DNA of 64,000 nt from assembly GCA_904063045.1 (NCBI GenBank), contig CAJFCJ010000016.1, positions 496,001-560,000 on the forward strand, in the 5' to 3' direction. The stretch's first letter is position 1. Each line of letters opens with the position of its first letter. Of the stretch, positions 12,486-25,415 are shown piece after piece. The DNA comes from Dimorphilus gyrociliatus (taxonomy: Eukaryota; Annelida; Polychaeta; Dinophilidae). The position numbers were made by a program, and so were the translations under genes. The notes under the pieces are model-generated. The model was not told where the DNA came from. It worked only from the letters and a program-made list of their open reading frames with translations, and ran no database searches.

Positions 12486-15400
12486 ATTGAAAAGAATTAA
12501 AGAAACTAGGTCAGAAAGGTCAAGAGTAGGTCATTAAATACGGGTTAACTTAGTTAACTAAGGGGGTGGAAATATAAAAAGAAAGAAAATAAAAGAAGAT
12601 CTAAAGTTTCTTTGTAGTTAAATTAGAAAGTTTTTCGGGATTGGTTCAAAAGATTTAAACAGTAGAAAAAAAAGACCATAAAAAAAGACCTTAATTGTCT
12701 AATTACGTAAATAGGACGTTAAAACCTAAGAAAATAAAAAAACCTATTGTTTAATTGATAACCTGATATTTTAGAACCTTTTAATCAAATTGCCAATTTA
12801 TTTGTCTTGAAAATAAATCCTTAATCAAATTTCTTAATTAACCAAAACGGGGTATATGTGCATTAATGACGGACATATTATAATTTGCATAAATTATGGA
12901 GAATATATTGCGTAATATTTATTAATATTCATATGCTTTCTTGTTACTTATCCAACATTTTGCAACCGTGCACGAAGCCGTTATAGAGTCAGACAGCCTC
13001 TCTTCCCTTCATTAGTTTATTTTCTCTTTGTCTTTCTATCTCTCACTCGTTCTATTTCTTTATCCTCTTATTCGTCTCTCTATCCTTAACCCACTACTTT
13101 ATTTTCTCTGGACCAAGATATCCAGATAAAAAGCGAGCGCCATCTAGCCTCTAATTATCAAATATTGTTAGAAAGGTTGCGGATAGAACAATCGATTGCT
13201 CTTTTCTTTCTAACGAGTAACAGGGAAAGCGTTAAAATATTCAAGAAAAAGGTAGTAATGGGAAAATGGTATTTTCTGAGTATGGAAATATTGATCTTAT
13301 CATAATAAATTCATATCGATCTGTATTGAATTGTATAGTAAGAAGAGAATAGAGGGGGAGGAATAATTGTCATCGGGAGAGAGTGAGAGAGAGAAAAAAG
13401 GGCAATATTCCCTTGCAAACTTTTCAAATTAAATAATAGAATTTTTTTAAAAAGGAAATTTAGTGTATATCTCTATTTGTTGTATGTGTAGCCTACTTAA
13501 ATAGAATTGCTTCTGATGTTTGTCCAGTTTGGCTGAATTATTTTTATTTTAGGGTTATTATTTGGGCCTATGTATGTTACATTTTCTCATCAGCAGTCAA
13601 ACTATGATATGAACGTTTTCTTTTATTACTACTGACTTGTCAGTTAATAGTACATCTTTCTTTCTTTCTTTCTCTTTTTCTCTCTCTAGATGGTCTATAT
13701 ATATATATATATATATATATTTATGTATGCCTATATACGCTCTCTATGCTTCATCTATATGTTTTTGTTATTAGTCTTTTTATGAATAATACTATGAAAA
13801 ACAATGGTAAGAGTTTTTCTCTCCTTTTTTTATGTGTTGTTTTTATACTTTAGATAGGATAGACGACGCCTATTAATCATTTTTTTTATCCAAGTCAACC
13901 AACAGGTGTCTCTTTAATGAAAATTTTGTAGAGGTGATATAAACCTATTCCTATCCTCCTACCTCCCACACATAATCTTTCAACGCCTACCCTCTTCCCT
14001 ATTTTCTCTCTCTCTCTACCTCTCTCTCTCGATTGTAAATCGTGGGAGAGTAGCCAAATTTACTCTTCTAAAAAGTTTTATTGGACTACACGTGACTGCT
14101 CTTGTAAAAAATAAACAAAATAATCGATTATTAATGGGATTGAGTAAACTCAGTTGACCTCTTCTGGAATTTACATATACAACATGCAATTTTTTTTCAC
14201 CCATAGGCCTATGTACATTTCCTTTCAGTTACATCGAGTGAGGTTTTTTGATCAACAAAGAGTTATTGATTTCATATAATACTATATGGGACATTGTAAT
14301 TTGGAACACTTGTACGAAAAGCGTTGTGTGAACTTAATATTTCATATGGAGCGAATCAAAAAGCCATGTGGGGGAGAATATCAGGTGAATGAACGAAATA
14401 GAGAAATATTGGGGTGGTAAGAGGGAACGAGAGAAAGAGAGAGCGAGAGAGAGAGAGAGAGAGAGAGAAAGTTTGAAAAGAAAGGGGGAGGAGAGATGAA
14501 AAGAGGGAGGAGTAAGAGAGAGAGAGAGAGAGAGAGAAGGAAAGAATGAATGAATAAAAAAAGAGAGCTAAAGCAAGAGAGAGAGAGAAAGAATAGAAAA
14601 AAACTAGTAATTCTAAGCGCATGCGCATAACGAAAAGATATGAATTATATAAGAGAAACTGTAAATAATTTAGTAGGAAAACTTGAGGAAAAAAAAAAAA
14701 AGCAGAGGAAAAGGGAGAAAAAAAAGATAAAATAGACGTGAAAGAAAAAATGACCCCCATGGTAAAAAAATATGAATTATTGGTTAAAAAAAAAGAAATT
14801 TACTTGTTTATTCATTTTTACAAATTGTAAATGAATGAAATGTGAAAATATTAAAATTTTACTATAAAAAATATAAGTTATACATGTAAAAAAGGATAAT
14901 TTTTAATAAAAGAATATTTTTTAAGACGATTTCCCTTTTTCTTCTCTTTTTTTCTCTGTTTTCTTTTTTATTAGTACAATTCACATAAATCAACAAACTA
15001 TAAAAAAAGTCAATAAATAATAATGAAAAATTGGCGTGTAGGACTTCCAGCGCCCTCTTACGTTGAGATTCGACACTGTCGACATCTATACAGAAATACA
15101 AAAAAAAAGAAAAAAAAAGCGTGAACTCGTTAGATTACGATAAGAATCGTGAGATAAACGGATAAAATTTATTTTTAGTCGATTTTATCAGTTCCCGCAT
15201 CCGCTTTTAAACAAGCCCTGAAGCTGTAGTAGTGGCAGTCATGGTAGTCGAGAGAGAGAGAGAGAGAGAAAGTATAGATAGAGGAGAGTAGAGAGAAAAA
15301 AAACTAGAGAAAAATTTTCGAGATAGAGAGAATGAGAGAGAGGATGAGTAAAAAAAAGATTCTTTCCAGTAAAAGATTAGAGTGGCGGTCTCTTTGTTTC

Positions 15401-16020
15401 TTTTCTCCTTTTTTATTATAGTTATGTACTATGTTTAGTCGATGCAAAAGCCTTTAAAATGTTAAACAGGCATGAATTTTTTTCGCCGACCGATAAAATG
15501 TACCAGGCAGGAAGATTCGCCTGGCTGCCTCTGTGTAAGGGAGTTGGCAGCGTTCCAATGTGTCATACTCGTCCGTTTTTCCATCAATCTATCCGCATTC
15601 TATACATGTTTCATGTACGTAAAGCATGAAATAGTACACTTTAGTACAGAAAAACAAAAGCCAACGTATTATATTCTTTTGCAAAACATTTTCTCAATTC
15701 ATTTTAACAAGCACATTTTTTTTATACATGTCCTTTTTCATGTAGAAAAAAAATACATAGGACTAAAACCCGTACATTATTGATGCAGCATGACGTCGGA
15801 CACCAGCTGCTTTCTACATTTGCTTCCGTCTATCTCTGTATTCGTTCGTTCTTTCCTTTTGTCAATCAATGCCGCCGCCGCCCTATTCTATTCGTCCGTC
15901 AGACTGCCGCCGCTTTCACTCCATCCCTCATATTTCACGTTCCGCGTTCTTTTCCGGACGAAATTCATTCTTCTTTCTATCCTTCACATTCTTCAATGGA
16001 AAGTAGGCCCCCGGTTGGGG
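12486..16020. other. Repeat-rich gene-poor region
   Basis: About 3.5 kb without a credible gene. It holds CT/TTTC repeats (about 13646-13690, 13994-14030), a TA run (13697-13721), long GA tracts (14421-14600, 15249-15270) and A-rich stretches. Open frames at 14356-14760 and 14862-15101 are translations of low-complexity sequence. 15780-16020 is less AT-rich and probably 3' UTR of FBXL14. A CGCCATCT motif lies at 13138-13145. Confidence 0.6.
14421..14600. repeat. GA-rich microsatellite tract
   Basis: Several interrupted GA dinucleotide runs separated by A-rich sequence. Their reverse strand yields a spurious Ser/Leu/Phe-rich open frame. Confidence 0.92.
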
Positions 16021-17271
16021 TCAGATGGCGGTCAGGGCGTGACCGGCATGGTTCCATAAATGCATGTTGAAATATTTTAAATCCGCCATGTTTGTCAATC
16101 TTTCTAGGCCTACCGTTGTCATTGAAACACAACCGTAGACATCCAATGCTTTTAATCTTATCAGATATTCTGAAAGAACAATGGCGGACGCGTCTGTCAA
16201 TTTAGAACACTGTCCAATGTCCAAGGCGCGAAGTTCTATTTGAGATTTTGCAAGATTCGAGACGCCTTCGTCAGTTATTTTACACGCACTTAAACTTAAA
16301 GCTTTTAAATTGAACAGTCCCCTACTTATATGTGTTAAACAAGAGTCCGTTAGACGCTCACAAAATGCTAAATCTAAAGTTTCTATTTTGGATCCTCCCT
16401 CTACGAGGTAGCCGATTCCTGTGTCACTTACGTTGTCACAACTCCTAACGTTTAGGTGCCTAAGAGACGTAGATTTTGCAAGATACCTAAATGCTGTATC
16501 GGTTATTCCCGCGCAAAATGATATATTTAAACTGTCCAAATTCTTCAGGCAACTCAAATGCGAAAGAGCGTCATCTGTAACGCTCTGGCAGTCCTGCAGG
16601 ACTAGATCAGTCAAATTTAGGTTTCCCTTGGGTTCCAAATCGGCTGGCTGTAACCCGGAAATGTAGGATATCCCCCTGTCGGTGACCCCTTTACAGGATC
16701 TAACGTTCAATCTTTCCAACCGTTCTAAACCCACACTAATTAAAGTCAAGGCATTCGAAGTAACTTGAGAACAACCGGCTAACTCTAAAACTTTTAAATT
16801 TCTTGCGTATTGAGCAACTCTAGCAATTGAATTGTCCGTTATTTGTTTGCAGAAGGAGAGAACTAGTCTTTCTAGGAGCGGAAGTTCATGTTCCAATGCA
16901 TGTATAATAAGAGCATCAGTCACATTATAACATCCAGTTAGGTCCAAACTTTGCAGATGTAAACTGGTAATATCTCTGAGTGTTTTCCGAACGCTCAGAA
17001 CTTGAATACGCCTAATCCCTCGGCGTTCCAGTGAAGAAAATACTAAAGGATTTGTCCTCTTTAAATGCAGTCTTGCGCATGCGCCCCTCCAAACCGTTTT
17101 TCGATTACAAACTTCCCTCCAAGTCCGGCATACCTGCGCAGCACGTCCCTTATCGGCGGGGTCTAGATATGAGAAGATGTAGGATAAGATTTCGGGTAGG
17201 AGGCAGTGGATGTCCGTATCCCTCTTCCATCGTGGCCATTTTTGAAGAAGGAGTTCACCAGAATCCATCAT
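16021..17271 (-). CDS. FBXL14: F-box/LRR protein FBXL14 (Partner of paired)
   Basis: A single-exon gene of 416 aa. An F-box at about residues 22-65 (HCLLPEILSYIFSYLDPADK, then GRAAQVCRTWREVC and VWRGACARLHLKR) is followed by about eleven cysteine-containing leucine-rich repeats (units such as LDLTGCYNVTD, LSFCKQITD, CDNVSDTGIGYL). Length, F-box spacing and the LHLKRTNP and GIRRIQVLS blocks match FBXL14/Ppa. As an SCF substrate receptor, it directs ubiquitination; family targets include Paired in flies and Snail-type factors in vertebrates. Two adjacent start methionines are present and the first is used here. It is divergent from Dishevelled, 457 bp away. Confidence 0.93.
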   Translation of the reverse strand: MMDSGELLLQKWPRWKRDTDIHCLLPEILSYIFSYLDPADKGRAAQVCRTWREVCNRKTVWRGACARLHLKRTNPLVFSSLERRGIRRIQVLSVRKTLRDITSLHLQSLDLTGCYNVTDALIIHALEHELPLLERLVLSFCKQITDNSIARVAQYARNLKVLELAGCSQVTSNALTLISVGLERLERLNVRSCKGVTDRGISYISGLQPADLEPKGNLNLTDLVLQDCQSVTDDALSHLSCLKNLDSLNISFCAGITDTAFRYLAKSTSLRHLNVRSCDNVSDTGIGYLVEGGSKIETLDLAFCERLTDSCLTHISRGLFNLKALSLSACKITDEGVSNLAKSQIELRALDIGQCSKLTDASAIVLSEYLIRLKALDVYGCVSMTTVGLERLTNMADLKYFNMHLWNHAGHALTAI

Positions 17272-17728
17272 TTATAAAAAAAAAAAATAAGAGTATTTTT
17301 TCTTCAACGCTCGTTCTGCATGACAACGACCGGAGGACTGACTGGGAGTGTCGGGTTTTCTTGATGTTTTGTATCCTACCACCGTTTCCTTTCATCGACA
17401 AAAACCGGTTTCTGAACGGTTTTTCGTATAGAATGCAGTTTGCGATACAGATGGCGCACAAAGTCGATATTAAATAACCGTTAAAAAAAGTTCTAACAAG
17501 GATATATTTTCAAAAATTTCTTTTCCAAAATAACACATCGATTTTATAAGATTAATTTATATATTTAAATTCCTAAATATTTTTATCTATTATTAAGTTA
17601 ATATAAGCATATCGAAATAAGAATCGATTTAGTTTTATAATCGATGATGCACCGGATACGGAAATACTAATTAAACTTTCCGCCGTGTTTTGATTGTAAC
17701 CAGCCATTAAAACTCAAATCTCCACAAA
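17272..17728. promoter_or_regulatory. Divergent FBXL14 / Dishevelled promoter region
   Basis: 457 bp between the two start codons. It contains an AGATGGCG motif at 17449-17456 followed by CACA. Antisense frames through the FBXL14 5' end are shadows. Confidence 0.5.
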
Positions 17729-20700
17729 ATGGCAGAGACAAAGATTATATATCATATAGAGAATGAATCAACTCCATATCTTATAAAGATACCCATACGG
17801 AGCGAAGTTATTACTCTCGGCGATTTGAAGAATGCTCTAAATAGACCCAATTATAGGTTCTTCTTTAAGGTGCCTGACGATGACTTTGGGTAAGTAGTTA
17901 AACAAAAGTACATAAACTTCAAGTCAAAGCAATTATAATTGCATTTTATTATTAAAGATTTGTTAAAGAAGAGATTGGAGATGATGGTCAAGGTTTACCT
18001 TCAATAAACGGTCGGGTTGTTACATGGGTAGGTGCTTTGAATAAAACTGCCGACTTTTTTACCGTTCTCAATTAAATATTTTAGTTGGTTACGTCAGAAA
18101 ATAGTGTTATAAACAGTCACCTAGATTGTACAGAAACAAGTAGCACAACAACTACAGCTGTATCAGAAGATCATCCTCGAAGAGGCGAAAAAATTCAAAA
18201 GTAAGATAACAGATGTCGCTGTAGTATACAGCATACAATAAGTATATATGTATGAAGGTATAACTATTAAGCAAAGTGTTCAATTTTGTTGTATGGCAGT
18301 AATAGGCAACAGGAAATTTGTTCCCTCACGTAAATTGCTTATCTAATTAATTTTTAAAGTTAATTCCTCTCCTGAAATTATAACAATAGGTTACATTTTC
18401 ACTTCCATATAGAAATATCTAGTTAACCTGAGTTTGTTAAATTTATGATGCTATACGATTAATTCATATTGTCAGGCCTATATTAAACTAGGCTTAGGAT
18501 AATTCAATCAATATTATAGACCCTCGACAAAACAGTCATTCCTGTATTTCATTGTTTAATATTTTGGAGTGATGAAAATGTCACTACAATTTGATAGTAT
18601 TAATTTTTTTATCAGTTCTTCAGTGTTTATTTTTAAAGATGGAGAAATAATTTATTTATTAGACGACTAATGTTAATACTTGCTTTCGGGAAAATAAGGA
18701 AATAAGATCTTTGAACAACTAAGTAAATTGATTTAAGCGTTGATATGTGTCATCTGTCTTGTATTTGATAAGCAGATGGCGCCATAGGCATCAGAAAATA
18801 ATCAAGTAAAGGATCTGTACAAAATTTATTTAAATATTGCACGCGCAGGCTTCTTACCCGTCGAGATTTCCAAGCAATCTCCAAACATTTCGAAATACAC
18901 TTGAGACATGAAAAAGATAAATATACATAGCAGTAATTTATCCTTGAAATAACATTGATAATTTCCTAAAAATTAACAATTATAGCAATATTTGAGTTAG
19001 ATTAGACTAAATAATACCTTTTTGATCCTTTAGCTTAAGCAGGAAAATTCGTAAGTATTACGAAGCTTTCTATACAGCTATACTTTGTCTCGTTACTGAT
19101 TTTTTTCTGCTCAATTTCATGCCTTTTATTCTCATTTTTATTGATTATTCACCACAATCGATCCTAACTAATCGCTCTTCCATTTTTTATAAAATATGTT
19201 TGTAGGCCAACCTTCAACAAAAAGCGATATTTTTGCACTTAATCGTTGTCAAGGTCATTCATTGAGCCGGTGTCGGAGTTTACTGAAGGGATATTCGACT
19301 AGCCGCAATATTCCCAAGTACCTTAACTTGTACTCACATAAAGGGCACAAACTAAGGTCTCAGGGACATTGAGACAGTCAATATTGTAGCTTTGTTCTTG
19401 TATTTTATCATTCGTACTGAGAGACCTCTAGACGTCAATGCCCTTGGGTGTGTTCTTCACCAGTTACCCGACGAAGCAAACTTGTAGATAAAACTAGACA
19501 TTTTTTTGTAAATTTTTTTTATACAAGTTCGTTACTACGGGTTTCTGGAAAAGAGCCTGTCTGGTTTTTTTTTCTAATTTTTTCATCTGGTTTCCTCTTT
19601 GCTATACATTAAAACTAGCAGAACTATGTGAACCACATAGAAATTAAGGCTACATAATACCTAGCTACAAGATCATTTTTGCTATACAAAGTGAATACTG
19701 GAAGGGGTTGCCATATTGAACGATAATTTTTTTCAGCTCTTGTTTTCTTCCGTTCTATCGGATTCTGTAAAAAAACTTCTATCACAAGCCATTAGTGTTT
19801 TATATTTTAACATAGGAATAGCTGGTAGGACAGTTAGATAGCTCATAGGGGGGATTGAACAGAGAAAGGATGCAGTACAATGAGGCTGTTTTTTGATTTT
19901 ATACGCTTGAAATTTGATTAATAGGTAGACAGCTTTACATTCAGAGACAAAAACATTTTGACATGCAATTATTTTGCGTATTTAAAAGAATTCGATATGC
20001 ATTAAAGTTATCAAGGTCATTGGTTTAGCATTTCTTCCAGTTTTTGTCCTAAAATATTAAGTTAGATTGATGTTTCTTTGCTCATTGAGGTCGTTAAGGA
20101 GACGAAAACGAAGAATGATAGAAATCTACAAAGCACCAATGACCTACTAAATTTTTTTATGATTTAATAAGAGCAGACGAACATTTTCTACAGTTTTTTT
20201 TTTGCATGGTTTGATTTATAATCATCCAACGATTTACATGGCATAATCTACTTTTAGCATATGTCAGCCTTTCAAAATGGCGATCATTTACATACATCCT
20301 ACTGTAGTTTAATACCAGCAGGTTTTTTTTTCAACGCGAGGAATGAGATAAAATTAAACGATAATTATTTATGCAACAAGCGCCTTAAACAGCCATGGTA
20401 ACGTCCATTCTTTTCTTCCCATGCCAGACGAATAAATTAAGTACAGACAGAAAATAAATGATATTAGCACATACTCTAATAACTGTTACACTAAATATAT
20501 CTATGATTACTTTTAAAATATGTACATATAAGCAAAATTATAGAAGAAATATGGTACGATGTTAAAAATGTATGTTCTTTTTCTAGAACAATTTTTTTAA
20601 TGTAAAAAAAAAAGGAATCGAATGTTTGAGTACTTATCTATTTTTTTCTTTCGATGTTACAGGATTCAGGATGTAGACTCGATAAGAGAAGGTGAGAATT

Positions 20701-23700
20701 TTCCACTATCAATCAACTAATCGATTAGTTTCGACCTTGTCTGAAAAAAAATCCTAAGTTGATTTTTTTCCAAGCCATTCTTAACTGAATTCTATTTAGA
20801 AAAGCTTTGATCTTAACTAACTATAAGTTTACTTGATAAATATCTGGTTAAATTAGACGGAATCGTGCTCTTTAGCTGGTATGGCTCTACGCTATACTTA
20901 AACCGTCTGTCTGTTAGCAAAAGATCGAGGCTGTCTGCTTCGTGGACTGGAATTTCTCGGAACCTCCCTCATTATGACGTCATTTTAGTGAACATAGATG
21001 GTGTTTGCGCCTATTCCATTTAAAAAATACATTAATAAAATGACATCTAGCGGATATCAATAAATGATTATTACTTTTTCTATTAACGTATTAATTGACA
21101 ATGAATATAAAAGATTCATAAGTTTAGAAAGAAGAATAAAGAAAAAACTCGTAGATTTCTCTGTCTAACAAAATAAATGAAATAATTTATAAGTTTTGTA
21201 TTTGTAGATGAATCGTCAAAATTTCCTGAAGATGATACGTTGGACGCAGCAGACTGCGATAGCAGCAGGTGAAGTTAATTATTAAACTTATTAATTATAA
21301 AAGAAAGGAAAAATACTATTTTTTTTGCCCTCTTCTCTTCAGTCATAAATTACAGTTAATTATTTATTGTTAAGATAATAGTAATATTATTTTTATAATA
21401 TATAGATAAAAAGAACTATTTGCTTTTAGATTATCTTCTTCAACTGCTTTCGGCAGACGTCAAAAACGCAGGAAACGTCGACGAAAAATTCCTGCGGCAT
21501 CTACATTATCGTCAATGAGCGATTCAACAATGTCTTTGAATATAGTTACAGTAACGTTAAATCTAGGTATGATAACAAAAGGAAACGCAACCGAATAGCA
21601 TTCATTATAATTCATTTAATATCTCGTTATAGATTTTGTTTAGGCTGTTAAACACTAAACTTTTCAATATCAGTTTGAATATTTTAACATGAGAAAAGGT
21701 ACTTTAATTAATCAATACTTAAAGATATACTAGACAGATGCATGAGGGAAACAAAGTGACATATTTAGCTGAAAAATAACACTATGTCTTAATATCTATA
21801 TATATATATATATAATATATTATCACGAGAACGTAATTATATATGTATTTTACGTTTCCAAGATAACTATAGCAGTATAAATATTATATATCCATATATA
21901 TATATGTATATACATATTTATATAAACGAATATTCCTTTCTCCTTTTGAATAATAGATTCTACAAAGTTTTTGGGTATAAGTGTTGTTGGACAGAGCAAC
22001 AAGGGAGATGATGGAGGAATTTACGTTGGTTCCATTATGAAAGGGTAAGAAGATATTCTTCTATTTAATGATCATTTTACAATACCATACTAAGTACTAT
22101 AATCATTAAACGAAATAGCGGTGCCGTTGCTCAAGATGCTAGAATTGAACCTGGTGATATGTTGTTAGAAGTAAACGGAAATAGTTTTGAGAAAATCAGT
22201 AATGATGAAGCTGTTAAATTACTTAGGGAAGCAGTCCATAACCCTGGGTACGTTAGAATTATATCTTATTGAAATGTATAATGAATTTCTTTGACCAATT
22301 GTCAATTTTCTGTTTTTAGACCAATTACGTTAGTTGTTGCCAAATGCTGGGATCCTGAACCAGAAAAATACTTTTCAGTACCCAGAGAGGAACCTATCCG
22401 GCCAATAGATCCAGCTGCTTGGTTAGAGCATACATCAGCGGCTCTTAATGTGAGTTGTTTATTAGATTTTATACATACAATAACAAAGTTACGTAAGAAA
22501 GGGAAATATATTAGTCCATCAAATTTACATATGCTAATTCAGCAATTTACATAGTTAACTGGTGATTTGTGTTATATTTTTTATCCTAATGGACAGAATT
22601 AATGTTGACCCTAATAAGGGTAACGTGCTAACGCTTCTATCATTTTATCGGATGATCAATGACCTTTATTAGTTGAATTATATAAGTGTAGATTTAAATT
22701 AACGATCATACTAAACTTGTTTGACTTATGAAAATTTGGCAAATGAAAATTAATGGGATGGTTAATTCAAGTTGAATTATTTGGTTTGTAAAAGAAAGAA
22801 TGAATGAATGAATGAAATAGATAAAGATGGCTTGCTTTCGTTTGTTAATAATGATTTCCTTTCTTTTTTTCACAGGTTGATAAAATGTCTCAAAGCGTTT
22901 CGACATTAGCGTCTATTCCCTCTTCTATCGCATCTGAAACAAATTTAAGTATTGAAGCTGATATGATAAGCGTTATTAAATCTATGTCACATCCCGAATC
23001 TCGTTTGAAAATGAATAGTCGTCAAGAATTTTTAGGATCTGATCTCATATCCTGGTTGTTTAGTAATGTTGAAGGTTTCGCTAGTAAAACAGACGCTAGA
23101 AAATATGCGTCTAAATTGTTAAATGCCGGATTTATACACGAAGCTGTTGATAAAGGAGAGTTTTTTGAAGGGGCTTATTACGTTTTTGCGGGTAACATCA
23201 GGTTATAATTGAATTAATGGCAATTATTAATATGTTATTAAACACCTCTGTAGAAAAACTGCCACGTAAAACGGTTTCGGAAAGACCAGTTGAATACGAA
23301 CCAATAGGTAGATTGACTCCTGCAGAATGGGCACCGCTGTATCGGCCACAGATTCCACCTCCACCAGCATCGTACGCCTCTCTAGCCGCTGCTAAGAATC
23401 GCAAATTATCTGAGGATGAAAACGGTTGTGGTAAATATCGACTTTGGCACTTTTACATAAGAAATTATTATAATATTATATAGTTAGCCTATAATATTCT
23501 TTCACGAATTCTTTATGGAATATTATATTGATAAAAACCTGTTTTTTTCCCGCTAATCTGTCAAACCCTAAGAAGGAATGTTTTATCGCCATTTTAATCG
23601 TCTATAGTAGTTTTAGTTTATTTTCTCTTCAACTTCAAAATATATAACATAAGAGAAAAAACAGAAATAAAAAGGCATAGAAATGCTTTGTATTATAAAC

Positions 23701-24404
23701 CCGCGAAGAGCACAAAGAAAATGGGTTAAAACACCTCTACTTCCTGTCTTAGTCTGCTATAATAGAGATTTTCTGTTCTCTTTCATAACTGTAAATGCGT
23801 GCTTTCATATTTTTCTTAGCTTATCCCATCAGAAAGTACGCTTTTGACGTTTTTTGACAAGACAAAATGAAAGGTCAATAGGCCTACGGTATTTTTAATT
23901 GGAAGAAGCTGAACGAATACATAAAAATATTTCGTCTATGTAAAATTGAAAAGTATAGGTAGAAGGTCGTAAGGTAATAATACCACCTATCGGTTGGTGA
24001 AAACTCCCCTTTTCAAACATTATATAAAATGTTCAATTGTAAAAAATGTTGGGTTATTTTATTCGTACTCTATTATATTTAGTTGACTATCCATACTATT
24101 TCCTTTAACCACAGCGAAGAATGGTACTGAATGCAGTAACTTTATGACGGGCCTGAGAAAAATGTTTAACAAAAAAGCAGAAAAGAAGATGAAAGCGAAG
24201 AAATTCGATGAAAAATTTTACGATTCAACTTCGTCAAGTACGTTTAGTTTTTAATTAATTAATCATATAGATCGTAATAAAAAATCAGTATTTTTTTCTA
24301 TATAATTTATTCATTCAAGTATCGTGTCAAAAACTCTGAATTCATAATAACAGTGGATCATTTCTTTCTTTTGAACAGGTGACGAAGAACAACAGAACGT
24401 TTAA
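17729..24404 (+). CDS. dsh: Dishevelled (Wnt signalling scaffold)
   Basis: Thirteen exons join in frame to 520 aa: 17729..17889, 17958..18027, 18085..18200, 20663..20691, 21208..21268, 21430..21566, 21957..22044, 22119..22247, 22320..22449, 22876..23191, 23254..23430, 24115..24237 and 24379..24404. The DIX domain is residues 1-85 ([20 protein letters not shown]). A basic patch at about 154-166 ([12 protein letters not shown]) precedes the PDZ domain (about 177-265, [11 protein letters not shown]) and the DEP domain (about 330-405, [11 protein letters not shown]). Dishevelled relays Frizzled signals to the destruction complex and to planar polarity effectors. It is short: family members are usually 600-750 aa, and the long C-terminal tail is nearly absent, ending SDEEQQNV. 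Intron 3 is 2.46 kb, unlike the others. Confidence 0.94.
18201..20662. other. Large third intron of Dishevelled
   Basis: A 2.46-kb intron among introns mostly below 700 bp. It contains an AGATGGCG motif at 18774-18781 and a less AT-rich stretch at about 19200-19480. No tRNA, known RNA or transposase coding sequence is recognised. It may hold enhancers, but that is only inferred from size. Confidence 0.5.
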
Positions 24405-24618
24405 GTGTTTCATTTTTTTTTTCTTCTTTTTTTTTTAGTTTCATATAAATATAAAACATTTTATTTGTTGTCCATATACATTTACATGAAAATATAGAAT
24501 ATTTTTAGAAAATAGAAAACAAACAGGAAAAACAAATTTATAATTAAAAGGTAAAAGAGGGCGAGACGTTTTTTATGGTTTTTTCCTCTCTAGGAAACCC
24601 CTTTTCCTTTTTTATCGT

Positions 24619-25415
24619 TCAAGACAACCCTTTAATTGCTAGTGGCAAACCCGTTAAGGCTGCCAGGGTATAGTGTAGGGTACAATTACTCTTTTTGCTA
24701 GCTGTAATTGTTCTTGAATCGTTTGGTGATTTACAAATATCTTCAATTCTTAGTTTTGACTTGAGATTTTCAATTTTAAAGCCAGGATAAGGTAGAACTT
24801 GTCTCGGCCATAAATAGAGTGAGGAGGCGTTTTCAGGGAATACGTAAGGTCCAAGGTAGGGCGGTGCTAGATTGTCATTATAAGCTTCTGGTGGTATTGA
24901 GAAAGTAGTTAGACCTATAAGAAAAAATAGACAAAAGCGAATAAATATATCATTTGTTTAATCTATAAATATACTATATACTATTTCTAGCTAACAAATA
25001 ATTACTATTGCAGATATATCAGGGCTCCACTGAGCATAAGATAACTTTTATCATTTATTAATAATTTGCATTATATTAGTTTTATTCATAAGAGAGAAAC
25101 TACTTACTATGATGTTTTTGTTTTTCCTTCATAAACTTCTCTTCTTCAAGTTTCTTCGAGTTTATATAGTCGGTCATATTGATAAGAGGTGGTGGTGGAG
25201 GAATACATTTCTGAGTAAATTGTTGAGCCCTTCTCAAACGCTTTTTTACGGGAATACTATCTTCATCGGGAGATAGTGTACTAAACGTTGAATCACTTGT
25301 ACGTAACTCAATATTTAGACTTCTCTAGTAGGTAGAAAGATAATGAATTAATTGAATTATACTTTTAAATTAAAGGGGTAATTACCTTTCTCGGTTTGCT
25401 CTCTACCAGCGGCAT
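24619..25415 (-). CDS. Uncharacterised 180-aa protein
   Basis: Three exons, 25415..25386, 25324..25108 and 24914..24619, join in frame from MPLVESKPRK to a stop. The middle exon encodes a basic stretch (VKKRLRRAQQFTQK), a run of five prolines and a charged helix (LEEEKFMKEKQKHH). The last exon is rich in Pro and Tyr (FSIPPEAYNDNLAPPYLGPY, LYLWPRQVLPYPGF) and ends with a short hydrophobic segment (LHYTLAALTGLPLAI). No family is recognised. The gene is tail-to-tail with Dishevelled, 214 bp apart. Splice signals and uninterrupted frames support it as a real gene. Confidence 0.6.

Noticed and set aside
14356-14760. 134-codon minus-strand open frame rich in Ser, Leu and Phe
   Set aside because: It is the translation of GA/CT microsatellite and poly-A tracts and has no coding character.
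15472-16070. Overlapping plus-strand open frames upstream of FBXL14's stop
   Set aside because: Short, mutually overlapping and without family similarity; the stretch fits the FBXL14 3' UTR.
19206-19372. About 55-codon open frame after a TTTGTAG acceptor in the large Dishevelled intron
   Set aside because: No recognisable similarity and not in the splice phase of the preceding exon; a frame of this length can arise by chance in 2.4 kb. A cryptic exon remains possible but unsupported.
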